DNA of 64,000 bases from a virus, in IMG/VR virus record IMGVR_UViG_3300031654_000269, positions 1-64,000 of that record. The stretch is one strand, 5' to 3'. Positions 9,044 to 17,385 of the stretch are shown piece after piece. The translations under genes were made by a program, and so were the position numbers. Below the pieces are notes generated by a model. It was not told the origin of the DNA, did not search any database, and saw only the letters and a program-made list of their open reading frames with translations. Every line of letters starts with the position of its first letter. Position 1 is the first letter of the stretch.

Positions 9044-9395
9044 ACCGTGCGGATGTTTTAGCGGTTTCTTTTACGGTCACGGCTGACAGTTGAGGGTATA
9101 TCTTTTCAAATACCCTGTAGATATATCCAGCAATATGCTCAGCTGTTGGATTTAATCTATCAAATGGATAATTGTCATTCAAACACTTATGATCAAACAT
9201 CTCATCAATGAAATCCTTCACCCGTTTCAAATCATTATAATCTACAACAAATCCCTTTATATCCAATTCCTTAGATTTGAGTTCAATGATTACCGTATAG
9301 GTATGCCCATGTAGTTGTGAGCATTTATGTCCAGGTGGTAATCCAAGCAGTTTATGAGCTGCATCAAAAGTAAATTCTTTAGTGATTGTGTACAT
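9033..9395 (-). CDS. queD: 6-carboxy-tetrahydropterin synthase QueD
   Basis: A 120-residue member of the PTPS family, acting on dihydroneopterin triphosphate from FolE. Zinc ligands are His14 in FDAAHKL and His29/His31 in LHGHTY. Cys25 is the likely catalytic residue, with the FDHKCLND and KETAKTSARYEE motifs following. It is the first gene of the deazaguanine group, after a 92 bp AT-rich gap that could hold a promoter. Confidence 0.95.
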   Translation of the reverse strand: MYTITKEFTFDAAHKLLGLPPGHKCSQLHGHTYTVIIELKSKELDIKGFVVDYNDLKRVKDFIDEMFDHKCLNDNYPFDRLNPTAEHIAGYIYRVFEKIYPQLSAVTVKETAKTSARYEE

Positions 9396-9487
9396 CGATT
9401 TTGAAGTTAAGTTAATATTAGAGTCAATAAAATTAAATAAAAAATTTTAAAAACCAGTATTTTTTAAACGTTATTTTATCAATTATT

Positions 9488-11032
9488 TTAAAAATAGCTT
9501 CCTAAAAATGGTCGTCCTCTATGCAAATTTTGTAATACTGTCACCTCATCTGTTATTTCAAACTCATCCTCACGCAAGGCTAATTTGTTTATAATCATCA
9601 ATCCCAGTTTCTTCTCCCGTCCCTGAGGGTCTTGATTTAATCCGTACATAGCCGTCACATGTCCATATTTACGCTTATCCTCTGAAAAGTTAGAAAGTGA
9701 CAGACGTTTCTTGTCATAACTCTTTGCGTCGGATTGGGTTCCTGAAATAAATAATGCATTCCGCTTTTGACTAATCCCTCGACACCCTTTCCAAATATAA
9801 TCAACTTGATGTCGAAATTCTGCACGAGGTCCATCATACACTAATAAATCCATATAATCTAATGCAATTACATCTGCATACCATCCTTCTTTTTCCCATT
9901 GATCTAGTTTAGAATTCATAATCCCTAATGTCAAAGACCCATTCGGATATGTTTCAAGTCTGAAATTACGATTATGCTTAATAAAAAATTTATCATATGC
10001 TTTCAATACTTCATTAACATCAACAGGATCATTCCCTACATCAATCTCTTTCATCCAGACAGCACCCCATTTATTTTCCCAGTACTTCGGACAATTCCAA
10101 CAAGGTTTGTAGTCTGGATAATCTTTCAGGGCTTCTCGGATATGATCAATGGTTACTTCATCTCGTATGAATTCTTCTGACTTATCATCAAACACACCAA
10201 AGTCACATTCTCTCACTCGTGAGTTACAAGTATCCAGTTGATTCATAATACAATCTCGTACTGGCTGAAGCATCTTTCCACAATGCTCCGGCTTGTTAGA
10301 TTTGCCTGTAAGATTAATTCCAATTCTTCGGAGCTGTTCGTAATCAGTCATGTCCCCAGCCTGAAAGAAAGCTACTTTCAAACCCTGTTTAACAGCTCGT
10401 AAAGCCATTTCAATCAATCGGTAACTCTTTCCACGCTTCTCACTAGCCATCAGTACGACAAAAGCTCTACGAATTAATTCATTGTTCCAGAACTTTCCTA
10501 ATTGTCGTGGATAGTAAATTAATGATTCTCGTGATTCGGTAAAAGCCTTTTTAACATGCTGTAATGAGGATTTATGATTGAGATCAAGAGTAGTTCCAGA
10601 AATAGTTTTTAATGGTTTGAAATCACTAGCTAACTGCTCTGCTTCATGTACTTTACCATCGTCCAATAAAGCATCAATCTTTTTATTATGCTGAGTGAGA
10701 TGTTGTTGACCGAGGAATAATTTTGTTTGCTTTAGTAAGTACCGTACATTGAGATCATTGTTTTGTATATACTCCTCATTCAGGTCTGGTAGTATATCCT
10801 CTTCAATTTCATTAGCAATCTCCTCTGATAATCCTGCGTTGAGTTTTTCGTAATAGATATCCTGAATGTGCTGTTTTGGTGCTTCATTAAACTCATCAAA
10901 ATAATCCAGACACCATCCAGCCAACCGCCGGGCCATTTCAGATTCCAAGTATTGGACATTAAAAATTTCCCGGACTTGTTGCAGGAATTCCGTGGAGACT
11001 ATGAGACCGATTACAATTTGTCGTTCAATCAT
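9488..11032 (-). CDS. dnaB: DnaB-like replicative helicase
   Basis: A 514-residue RecA-fold helicase. The N-terminal 130 residues resemble the DnaB N-domain. A Walker A variant, ASEKRGKS, lies near 196-203, a Walker B strand ends in VIALDYMDLL, and a later GTQSDAKS follows the helicase core. An insertion near residues 270-340 holds several cysteines, including CWNCPKYW, which may bind zinc and is not typical of DnaB. A DnaC-like loader and a primase lie upstream on the same strand. Confidence 0.85.
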   Translation of the reverse strand: MIERQIVIGLIVSTEFLQQVREIFNVQYLESEMARRLAGWCLDYFDEFNEAPKQHIQDIYYEKLNAGLSEEIANEIEEDILPDLNEEYIQNNDLNVRYLLKQTKLFLGQQHLTQHNKKIDALLDDGKVHEAEQLASDFKPLKTISGTTLDLNHKSSLQHVKKAFTESRESLIYYPRQLGKFWNNELIRRAFVVLMASEKRGKSYRLIEMALRAVKQGLKVAFFQAGDMTDYEQLRRIGINLTGKSNKPEHCGKMLQPVRDCIMNQLDTCNSRVRECDFGVFDDKSEEFIRDEVTIDHIREALKDYPDYKPCWNCPKYWENKWGAVWMKEIDVGNDPVDVNEVLKAYDKFFIKHNRNFRLETYPNGSLTLGIMNSKLDQWEKEGWYADVIALDYMDLLVYDGPRAEFRHQVDYIWKGCRGISQKRNALFISGTQSDAKSYDKKRLSLSNFSEDKRKYGHVTAMYGLNQDPQGREKKLGLMIINKLALREDEFEITDEVTVLQNLHRGRPFLGSYF

Positions 11033-11264
11033 CTTTTAAAAATAAATCTTCACTATACAATAAACTCTTTCTTTCAGTTATCTGTCCAGAGATATAGGCT
11101 AATTTAGCAGCCGTTTTTCTGTCCACAAATCTACCAGTGTTAGTTAAAAAACCTTGTTCTCCTCCTTTCAATGATCCAAACTTAGCCTTGCTAATTATCT
11201 TACTATGGTTTTCCCCGATGTAGATTTTATTGTTTTTTCTGATTGCTGCTTTTTGTATTAACAT
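11025..11264 (-). CDS. Small conserved phage-type protein
   Basis: A 79-residue protein ending with GFLTNTGRFVDRKTAAKLA and YSEDLF. I associate this pattern with small uncharacterised phage proteins, but I know no function. It overlaps the helicase start by 8 bp and the end of the loader gene by 38 bp, so it is embedded in the replication operon. The N-terminus is basic. Confidence 0.65.
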   Translation of the reverse strand: MLIQKAAIRKNNKIYIGENHSKIISKAKFGSLKGGEQGFLTNTGRFVDRKTAAKLAYISGQITERKSLLYSEDLFLKDD

Positions 11265-11829
11265 TTTTTGTTTCCCAATTAGTTTTCTTTATGATTTTAC
11301 AACTCCTCTCAATACGAGAGGTAATACGATCATCACCAATTATCTTAGCAGCCTCATTCAACGATAGGTTTGAGGTGAATACTGTTATATGATTATTCTC
11401 ATATCGAAAGTTCACAATTTCATACATGAGTTGTAATACCCAATCTGTTGGTTTTGTAGTACCAAAGAAATCATCCAATACTAAAAATTCAATCACTTTG
11501 TGATACTCCAACGATTGGTAATATCCATCAGCACGCCCAATATCAAAACAGGATTTTAGGTGAGTAATAAATTCAGAGAAGGAAATAAACTTTGATGCTG
11601 GAGTATCTTCGCGTAGATAACAATCAAGTTCATACTTCAAAAGTCTCAAAGCAGCCAGGATCGTTTTACCATATCCTACATTACCGTAGATGTAGGTGCT
11701 TTCAATAGTAGGTTCTTGATCCTTAAAATCTTTACAGATGCTTAACAGATCGTCTCGTATTCGAGGGGTAAATTTTGTTTCAATTAGTTTAGGGAGAATT
11801 TTTTCTTCCCAGCGTTTTTTAGTTCTCAT
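11227..11829 (-). CDS. dnaC: DnaC/IstB-like AAA+ helicase loader
   Basis: A 200-residue AAA+ ATPase that would load the DnaB-like helicase. Walker A GNVGYGKT is at residues 49-56, Walker B FLVLDDF at 115-121, sensor 1 reads TVFTSNLS, and the arginine finger region is DDRITSRIER. It is shorter than bacterial DnaC at the N-terminus. It overlaps its neighbours on both sides, placing loader and helicase in one transcript. Confidence 0.9.
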   Translation of the reverse strand: MRTKKRWEEKILPKLIETKFTPRIRDDLLSICKDFKDQEPTIESTYIYGNVGYGKTILAALRLLKYELDCYLREDTPASKFISFSEFITHLKSCFDIGRADGYYQSLEYHKVIEFLVLDDFFGTTKPTDWVLQLMYEIVNFRYENNHITVFTSNLSLNEAAKIIGDDRITSRIERSCKIIKKTNWETKNVNTKSSNQKKQ

Positions 11830-12167
11830 TTTCCTTGGATTTGTCTAATTAAACTTTTCGGAATAATCTGTTCTCTTTTTGCTTTGACACTCGTTATTAT
11901 TTTTTCTGATTGATTCCTCTCCATTACAATACCACCTAAAGGGAATTTGGGTTGATGATCATCCGTAATTTGTGAAAGAATTATATGTTTTTCAACCTCT
12001 AATGAATGAACCCAACAAGCATAAGCTACTACACGAAAAGCTCGTTTTAGATTTATAGCTTGATATTTACTTACCCCTTTCTTTGCAATAACTAGAGCTT
12101 TTTTTACATATAAAAATTGCTCTTCTGTTATTTTTTTTAGTTGATTTATTTTTTCTTCTTTAGTCAT
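11826..12167 (-). CDS. Unknown replication-operon protein
   Basis: A 113-residue basic protein with predicted helices and no recognised domain. It lies between the replication initiator-like gene (2 bp gap) and the loader (4 bp ATGA-type overlap). It may be an accessory replication factor, but this rests on position alone. Confidence 0.65.
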   Translation of the reverse strand: MTKEEKINQLKKITEEQFLYVKKALVIAKKGVSKYQAINLKRAFRVVAYACWVHSLEVEKHIILSQITDDHQPKFPLGGIVMERNQSEKIITSVKAKREQIIPKSLIRQIQGK

Positions 12168-12169
12168 TT

Positions 12170-12937
12170 TTATTCCTCATATTCCTTCTTAGTATATTTC
12201 TTTTTTGTATCGACATAACCAATCGTATTCTGTGGTTTTGATAGAGAGTTGTAATTATTCCTTAATTCAAACAAACCTTTCCATCCATTTGACATAGATC
12301 GATTAATTATTTCAATAGCATTCTCTACATCATTATTAGAAATAGTTTGTAAATGATTTAATGCTGTTTGTTGAGTAGCTGAAGATTTATATTTGAAGTT
12401 AAATTCCTCTCTCTTATATCTAATCCATTTACGCCAAGTTCTCCTAAATTTAGGGGAGTTGAATGGATAATCTATATTTAAGCAATTGCTTAGCAAATCC
12501 CCTGTTATATATATCTTATTATTATTCTTATTTTTATTTAATAAAATATTATTATTATCAAGCATTTGCTTAGCTTTTGTTTTTGTTCGTTTCATCTTCC
12601 TTTCTACTCGTCCTCCTTTTGAACCTGCTTCTGCTCTTCTATCACTTATGACTGAAAATTTAGAATATTGAATATCTAAGAAATTTATTTGAATCATATT
12701 CACTCCATTCTTCTCTCTGATTTTAATAATCTTCCTTTTATCAATTAACTCCTCTATTTCTTTTTCATAATCAAAAAATCTTTCTTTCACATCCTCTAAC
12801 GACATAATACAATCTCGCATCCAATAAAATCCACAAATACTATTAAAGACTCCCTGAGCAGACATTGAGCATAATGTAATAGCTCCCGTCATATGTTCAG
12901 CTGGGTAGAATTTAAAATACGGAATTTCTTTTGCCAT
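12170..12937 (-). CDS. Replication initiator / replisome organiser-like protein
   Basis: A 255-residue protein. The N-terminal 100 residues resemble the winged-helix region of phage replication proteins (YFKFYPAEH, then GVFNSICGFYWM). An Asn/Lys-rich linker near 120-140 leads to a C-terminal domain with FRRTWRKWIRYK and RSMSNGWKGLFE, a pattern seen in DnaD/DnaT-type organisers. It heads the initiator-loader-helicase group. A possible structured RNA lies immediately upstream. Family name is by resemblance; a profile search could check it. Confidence 0.65.
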   Translation of the reverse strand: MAKEIPYFKFYPAEHMTGAITLCSMSAQGVFNSICGFYWMRDCIMSLEDVKERFFDYEKEIEELIDKRKIIKIREKNGVNMIQINFLDIQYSKFSVISDRRAEAGSKGGRVERKMKRTKTKAKQMLDNNNILLNKNKNNNKIYITGDLLSNCLNIDYPFNSPKFRRTWRKWIRYKREEFNFKYKSSATQQTALNHLQTISNNDVENAIEIINRSMSNGWKGLFELRNNYNSLSKPQNTIGYVDTKKKYTKKEYEE

Positions 12938-12959
12938 TCTGTCTTATTTTATGCAAATA

Positions 12960-13130
12960 AAAACCTGAAAGGATTTAGGCTGGTCCAAACCGTGTCCTTT
13001 CAGGTGTATTATCCGAAGTTGCCCCCAGGATAACATATGATTGAGTTGTTTTGTGTCGATTTGGACCATTCTTTTTCTTTTTAAAGAGAAACTGAATGGA
13101 AGCATATCCGGAACTCCCATTCAGTTATTG
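12960..13130 (-). ncRNA. Candidate structured RNA upstream of the replication initiator
   Basis: A gene-free stretch with several perfect inverted repeats in AT-rich surroundings: 11 bp at 12963-12973/12995-13005, 6 bp at 13009-13014/13028-13033 and 10 bp at 13090-13099/13117-13126. In addition, GGTCCAAA at 12982-12989, inside the first loop, can pair with TTTGGACC at 13060-13067, giving a pseudoknot or kissing contact. On the minus strand the last hairpin is followed by five T, like a terminator. It could be a leader/attenuator or an independent small RNA. No Rfam family is recognised. Confidence 0.55.
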
Positions 13131-13227
13131 AAGCAAAAGACAAACAGGAAAAAATTAGACCTAAAATTATAAAATAAAATTTTAAAATACCTAATAAATT
13201 TTAATATATTTATTAAGTTATTAATTA

Positions 13228-13545
13228 TTAAAGAGTTACCTCCATTAAATTATCATGGAGTGCTACCAGATGTCGGGAGATTTGAATCTTTCTTTTTCCG
13301 GAACTATCTTCAACGAATAGTAGATCATATCGGCGGTTTCCTTTCTTTACTTTTACAATTTCATGTTTGAGTACAAATTCATCCTGGGCAATCTTTCGAT
13401 ACCAATGGGTGATTTCTTTTGAGTGAGGAGCAACTCTATCTTGAACCATCCTCCAGTAAAGTTGTTTGATACATGGTTCAATCAGATTCCTTTTTTTGCT
13501 GTTAAAGAGTTTTGTAACAGCCCAGATAATTAATTTTACAATCAT
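13228..13545 (-). CDS. Hypothetical basic protein
   Basis: A 105-residue protein starting with a hydrophobic patch (MIVKLIIWAVTKLF) and continuing as a Lys/Arg-rich soluble region with VKKGNRRYDLLFVED. I recognise no domain. It is flanked by the structured RNA candidate and by a group of tiny membrane proteins. Confidence 0.55.
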   Translation of the reverse strand: MIVKLIIWAVTKLFNSKKRNLIEPCIKQLYWRMVQDRVAPHSKEITHWYRKIAQDEFVLKHEIVKVKKGNRRYDLLFVEDSSGKRKIQISRHLVALHDNLMEVTL

Positions 13546-13578
13546 TTTAGTTTGTTTTTAATGGATTAATACTAATTG

Positions 13579-13656
13579 TTATAGATAGATTATACAGAAT
13601 AAAACTGCTAGCCATACGGTTATTTTAAGGACAATAGTTATTATCTTTAATATCAT
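13579..13656 (-). CDS. Tiny membrane peptide (25 aa)
   Basis: A 25-residue frame, almost entirely hydrophobic (ILKIITIVLKITVWLAVL), starting at an ATG that shares the ATGA overlap with the stop of the preceding 39-residue gene. The pattern of three overlapping hydrophobic mini-genes supports it, but it is short enough to be chance. Function unknown. Confidence 0.4.
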   Translation of the reverse strand: MILKIITIVLKITVWLAVLFCIIYL

Positions 13657-13772
13657 AATTTCTTTAGATTTAAGATTATCGTAATGATTATTCCAATGAT
13701 AAGAATCCATACGATTATTTGTGTCGTTCTTCCCATGTCAACGAAGACATCGGGTATTTCTTGTTCTTTCAT
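13653..13772 (-). CDS. Small membrane protein (39 aa)
   Basis: Starts MKEQEIPDVFVDMG and continues with one membrane segment (IIVWILIIGIIITIIL), then a Lys-rich end. The ATG at 13772 overlaps the stop of the upstream 44-residue gene as ATGA. A longer reading from 13856 exists in this frame, but it would lie inside that upstream gene, so I prefer the short one. It has N-out or N-in single-pass topology; no function is recognised. Confidence 0.55.
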   Translation of the reverse strand: MKEQEIPDVFVDMGRTTQIIVWILIIGIIITIILNLKKL

Positions 13773-13903
13773 GACGGTGACCCAAAAAGTCCGTAACCAA
13801 TGATCAGGATTATCCCGCCTTGAATAAATTTCCAGATTGCAGCCATTGCAATGCAAAGGATTACATACCAGATAATTTCAAATAATTTTAATGCTTTTTC
13901 CAT
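13769..13903 (-). CDS. Small membrane protein (44 aa)
   Basis: Starts MEKALKLFEIIWYVIL and contains two adjacent hydrophobic stretches with a short KFIQGG turn between. It is preceded by an AT-rich leader similar to other early genes. It overlaps the next small membrane gene by ATGA. The pair or trio could be membrane-acting host-takeover peptides; that is inference. Confidence 0.55.
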   Translation of the reverse strand: MEKALKLFEIIWYVILCIAMAAIWKFIQGGIILIIGYGLFGSPS

Positions 13904-13915
13904 AATTTCTAATTT

Positions 13916-14815
13916 TTAAATTGATATTTGTTTGATTAAATAATTAGCTTCATCTTGTTTCATCCCACCTGGGTCTCCAACAATCGGCACTCTCCAGGCA
14001 TCAACACCTCGAAATTGTAATTCATTTACAAGTTTCTCAGCTTGCCGTACTGCCTGTTTTTCATCATCAAATACGACAGCAACCCGTTCAAAAGTATTAG
14101 CAATCATACGTACTTGTTGTCGAGTGTATTCAATACCGAATGTGGCAAATGCCTTTGGTCCAAGTCTCCAAACATCCGTAATCCCTTCTACACATATTCC
14201 TGTTTCCTCCCATTCAGATTGTTTACCATATAGAATTACTTTATGATGCACGAGTTCACGATCCTCCGGACAGGCTTTGTATTTTGGTTTTCTTTTATCG
14301 GAAGTGCTCCTGCCTTGAAATGATACACATTTTCCATTCCATTCAATAGGAGCTATAATACGATTTTTATAATCTCGTTTATCTAACATACTGGATGGAC
14401 CGGTGCTGAGTAGTTTCCATTCATGTTCAAGTTTTTCCGGATCAAACTCACGACCTTCCAAATATTGTTTATGTCTTTCAGTTAACGGTTCTGTACTGGA
14501 TGGAAAGTGAAATGCTTTCTTACGGATTTTTATTTTTTGAACTCTCGGTTTAACTAAGTATTGATCACCGTATGAATGGAGTATTTTACGAGCTTCCTGT
14601 TCGGTTACTTTTATGAGTTTGCTTATGGTTTCCGCGATAGGGTGTTTGCCACACCTCCAACAGTTGAAGTAATTATCATCGAGTGAATATCCAAGATGAT
14701 TTGATTGATCTCCACAGAACGGACAGGTGGTATTTACCCAACCTGGTTGACAGTTATTTCCTTCAGTCCAGGTTGGTATGGAGTAATCTTCGTAGAGTTT
14801 TAGAATGTCAATCAT
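13916..14815 (-). CDS. dnaG: DnaG-type DNA primase (CHC2 zinc finger plus Toprim)
   Basis: A 299-residue short primase that makes RNA primers for replication. The zinc-binding module uses Cys31, 34, 52 and 55 (CPFC and CWRC). The Toprim region shows CVEGITDVWRLG and VAVVFDDEKQA with the acidic metal ligands. No helicase domain is attached. The ATG at 14815 (MIDILKLYED) overlaps the upstream stop; an upstream alternative at 14857 would add a non-homologous hydrophobic stretch. Confidence 0.9.
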   Translation of the reverse strand: MIDILKLYEDYSIPTWTEGNNCQPGWVNTTCPFCGDQSNHLGYSLDDNYFNCWRCGKHPIAETISKLIKVTEQEARKILHSYGDQYLVKPRVQKIKIRKKAFHFPSSTEPLTERHKQYLEGREFDPEKLEHEWKLLSTGPSSMLDKRDYKNRIIAPIEWNGKCVSFQGRSTSDKRKPKYKACPEDRELVHHKVILYGKQSEWEETGICVEGITDVWRLGPKAFATFGIEYTRQQVRMIANTFERVAVVFDDEKQAVRQAEKLVNELQFRGVDAWRVPIVGDPGGMKQDEANYLIKQISI

Positions 14816-15209
14816 TATAAGTAATGATAATACATTTACAACCACTATAAATATCATCTGGATTATTTAAGACCATTTTAGCAATAGCTTCAAATTGTAA
14901 TCCATTAGGAGTATTTACAACAATTGGTAATCTTTTTAGACTTGGTTTTAGACACTGTAATTCCTTGATTAAATCATAAACTGTTTTTACTGTAAGTTCA
15001 GGCCAATATTTACCCATTAAAGAATTAACAGAATATTTTTTACGTTTTCCATTTAAAAATAGATAAATATAAGGACTCCCATTATTCTTTGCCCAAGGTT
15101 TCAATATTTTTGATTTTCCTTTTTTGTGTACAATCAAACCAGACGATGATATATAATAATTACCATCTCCTTCTGTAATTTTTTTTAAATCTAATTTTTT
15201 AAGTTTCAT
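14808..15209 (-). CDS. NUMOD4-like domain protein without visible nuclease
   Basis: A 133-residue protein. Residues 15-65 resemble the NUMOD4 module of homing endonucleases: YYISSSGLIVHKKGKSKILK, then a GSPYIYLFLNGKRKKYSV strand pair. No HNH or GIY-YIG catalytic motif follows. The rest is unassigned. It overlaps the SNF2 gene and the primase. It may be a decayed intron-type endonuclease or a domesticated DNA-binding protein. Confidence 0.55.
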   Translation of the reverse strand: MKLKKLDLKKITEGDGNYYISSSGLIVHKKGKSKILKPWAKNNGSPYIYLFLNGKRKKYSVNSLMGKYWPELTVKTVYDLIKELQCLKPSLKRLPIVVNTPNGLQFEAIAKMVLNNPDDIYSGCKCIIITYND

Positions 15210-16908
15210 AATATAAATCGATTAATTCTGTTAATAATGAGTCTTGATCTGTTTCTTGTCCGTCAAGTACCCGGTCAATGATCTTCCGTTTATTATCTAG
15301 CATTTCAACTATTCGTTCTTCAATAGTATCTTCTGCTAATAAGAAATACACAGTCACACTCTCCTCCTGACCAATACGGTGGAGGCGATCCTCTGCCTGC
15401 GATATCTCACTAGGTTTATAAGGTAATTCTAAAAATGCTACATTTGAAGCAGCGGTTAATGTAATACCTACTCCGGCTGCTTTTATATTCCCAACAAATA
15501 ATTGAATAGAGTTTGATTGTTGGAAGTCATCAACTATTTTTTGTCGGATTGAACTTCGGACTGATCCATCAATTTTGACGGATACATTTCTAAATTGTTG
15601 CATCAGGGTATCTACAGTGAATTGATGAGTAGTAAATACAACTAACTTCTCTCTGGTATCTAAAAAGTTTTCAATCCATTCTATACATTGGTCAATCTTC
15701 CCTCGTATGGTGAGTTGTTTTAAACCTTCAATTTTGGTGAGGGCTTCTGCATTTGATATTTTCTTTGCTCGTTCAGCACCAAGATTTTTTCTAACATAAG
15801 CAACAAAATTTCTTTCTGCTTCATTATACTCTTTTTGATTCTCAAGTGAAAAAGGAACGTATGAATAGACTTTATCTGGTAACTCACGAAGCACCTCTGA
15901 TTTCTTCCTTCTAATCATGATGGTGCTCGTAAGCAGCTCGTTTAGTTCTTGGGTATTGCTAGCTCCTGAATAATCCCATCCAAATCCATTATGTCTCGCT
16001 GCACAGTATTTTTGAACAAAAGGCCAAAATGAAGGTATTCTTGAATCATCAATTATTTTACAAATATTGTAGATTTCAATTGGTCTGTTTTCGATAGGAG
16101 TACCAGAGAGACCAAGAATATATTTTGAATGTCGACTTAATTTCCTGGCAGCATAAGTACGCCGGGCTGAAGTATTCTTGATATACTGAGACTCATCAAA
16201 TATAACCAACTCAGGTTTCATATCAATTAAATAATCCACCCAACCTGACCGTGGAATTTCTCTCTGCTTTTTCTTTCCGTTTTGATCTGTATACTTTTCA
16301 GTCTTATTTGCCAGGATATCGTAGTTGATAATAACAACTTCACTTTTTATAGAGGAATCCGGTTTAGTACCAAATAGAATTCGTACAGTAGGAAAAGGAT
16401 CCATCCACAATCGAATCATTCTACGCCAATAACTCTTTACGGATGCCGGACAAACAATTACAGTGGTTTGAATTTCCTGATGTAATTGTAGCCAAGCAAT
16501 TGCTTGAATAGTCTTCCCCAGTCCCATATCATCGGCGAGCAATACCCTTCCATTTTTCTGTTCAATCGTTGCTACACCTTTATTTTGAAAAGGTCGTAAT
16601 TGACCTTTTAATCCTGGTATTTGAATTTCTTTGATGTTTTCAATGGAGCTTTCTTTTATGAATTGTATGAGTTTAGGATCAATAGAAAAACCCCACTCAC
16701 GTAGTTTCTCAATATTAGTAGGAATGAGTGGGGTGGACCAGTACTTGCTTTTATCATCATGAAATCGTCTGCCTTCCAATGAGCGTATCCGGGCTAAATC
16801 TTCCGTATTGTACGGAAAAGTGATTCGTATTGCCTTCTCACCAGATTGCTCGAAAGTAGCTAATGAAGCCAATCGCAGATGTTTACTTATTTTGATTCCT
16901 GATCTCAT
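15199..16908 (-). CDS. SNF2-family DNA-dependent ATPase
   Basis: A 569-residue two-lobe helicase-fold protein. Walker A DDMGLGKT is at about 126-133, motif Ia gives VICPASVKSYW, motif II is DESQ near 235, motif III LGLSGTPIENR, and motifs V-VI include AGVGITLTAAS and AEDRLHRIGQ. SNF2 enzymes translocate on or remodel DNA. Here replication fork repair or transcription/replication clearing is plausible. A short N-terminal domain of about 100 residues precedes the core. Confidence 0.92.
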   Translation of the reverse strand: MRSGIKISKHLRLASLATFEQSGEKAIRITFPYNTEDLARIRSLEGRRFHDDKSKYWSTPLIPTNIEKLREWGFSIDPKLIQFIKESSIENIKEIQIPGLKGQLRPFQNKGVATIEQKNGRVLLADDMGLGKTIQAIAWLQLHQEIQTTVIVCPASVKSYWRRMIRLWMDPFPTVRILFGTKPDSSIKSEVVIINYDILANKTEKYTDQNGKKKQREIPRSGWVDYLIDMKPELVIFDESQYIKNTSARRTYAARKLSRHSKYILGLSGTPIENRPIEIYNICKIIDDSRIPSFWPFVQKYCAARHNGFGWDYSGASNTQELNELLTSTIMIRRKKSEVLRELPDKVYSYVPFSLENQKEYNEAERNFVAYVRKNLGAERAKKISNAEALTKIEGLKQLTIRGKIDQCIEWIENFLDTREKLVVFTTHQFTVDTLMQQFRNVSVKIDGSVRSSIRQKIVDDFQQSNSIQLFVGNIKAAGVGITLTAASNVAFLELPYKPSEISQAEDRLHRIGQEESVTVYFLLAEDTIEERIVEMLDNKRKIIDRVLDGQETDQDSLLTELIDLYYET

Positions 16909-16944
16909 TTTAAGATATAAAATTATAAAATTATTTTTTAATTC

Positions 16945-17331
16945 CTAACGGTGTTTTGTCCGCTTGATTTTTGCATGACGTGTACGAACAATCTTTGTAC
17001 TAGGTTTCTGTGGTTCATTGAGCTGATCTCTCAGCTCTTTAAATCGTTCAATGTACTTTATCCGATGACGATTTAATACTGCATAGAAATCTCGGTTGTC
17101 TTTTGATTTAGCAAGAAATGGACGTTCAATGATTAAGGTACTGGAATCAAATAATTGATGAACGGTTTCCTGTCTCAAACAAAATTCACGTCCATCCTCT
17201 CTCACTTCATAAAACATTACTTTACTTCCTACTAAACGGGCTTCCAAAATAACATCACGGAAATTAGCGATGTATTTGTATTGCCAGTTGGGGATTGCTT
17301 TTGCAAGGACATTTTTGTGTATTGATTTCAT
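16945..17331 (-). CDS. Unknown small protein, cassette-array member
   Basis: A 128-residue basic protein ending in a Lys/Arg-rich tail (KIVRTRHAKIKRTKHR), with no recognised domain. It is the last gene of the hairpin-spaced array and is preceded by the recurrent element at 17332-17384. The basic tail suggests nucleic acid contact, which is inference. Confidence 0.6.
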   Translation of the reverse strand: MKSIHKNVLAKAIPNWQYKYIANFRDVILEARLVGSKVMFYEVREDGREFCLRQETVHQLFDSSTLIIERPFLAKSKDNRDFYAVLNRHRIKYIERFKELRDQLNEPQKPSTKIVRTRHAKIKRTKHR

Positions 17332-17384
17332 AATTACAACGTTTTTTATTGGTTAAGAGCAGGAATAAATCCTGCTTTCGGTCA
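17332..17384 (-). promoter_or_regulatory. Recurrent intergenic hairpin element, copy 1
   Basis: On the minus strand it reads TGACCGAA, then a hairpin with a 7 bp perfect stem (17358-17364/17370-17376), then TTAACCAATA6CGTTGTAATT ending at the ATG of the next gene. Flanks match the other copies while the stem is specific to this copy. Confidence 0.8.
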
Positions 17385-17385
17385 T

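Noticed and set aside
12960-13130. preQ1 riboswitch
   Set aside because: Tempting because of the deazaguanine operon, but I do not see the short preQ1-I or preQ1-II consensus, and the downstream gene is a replication protein.
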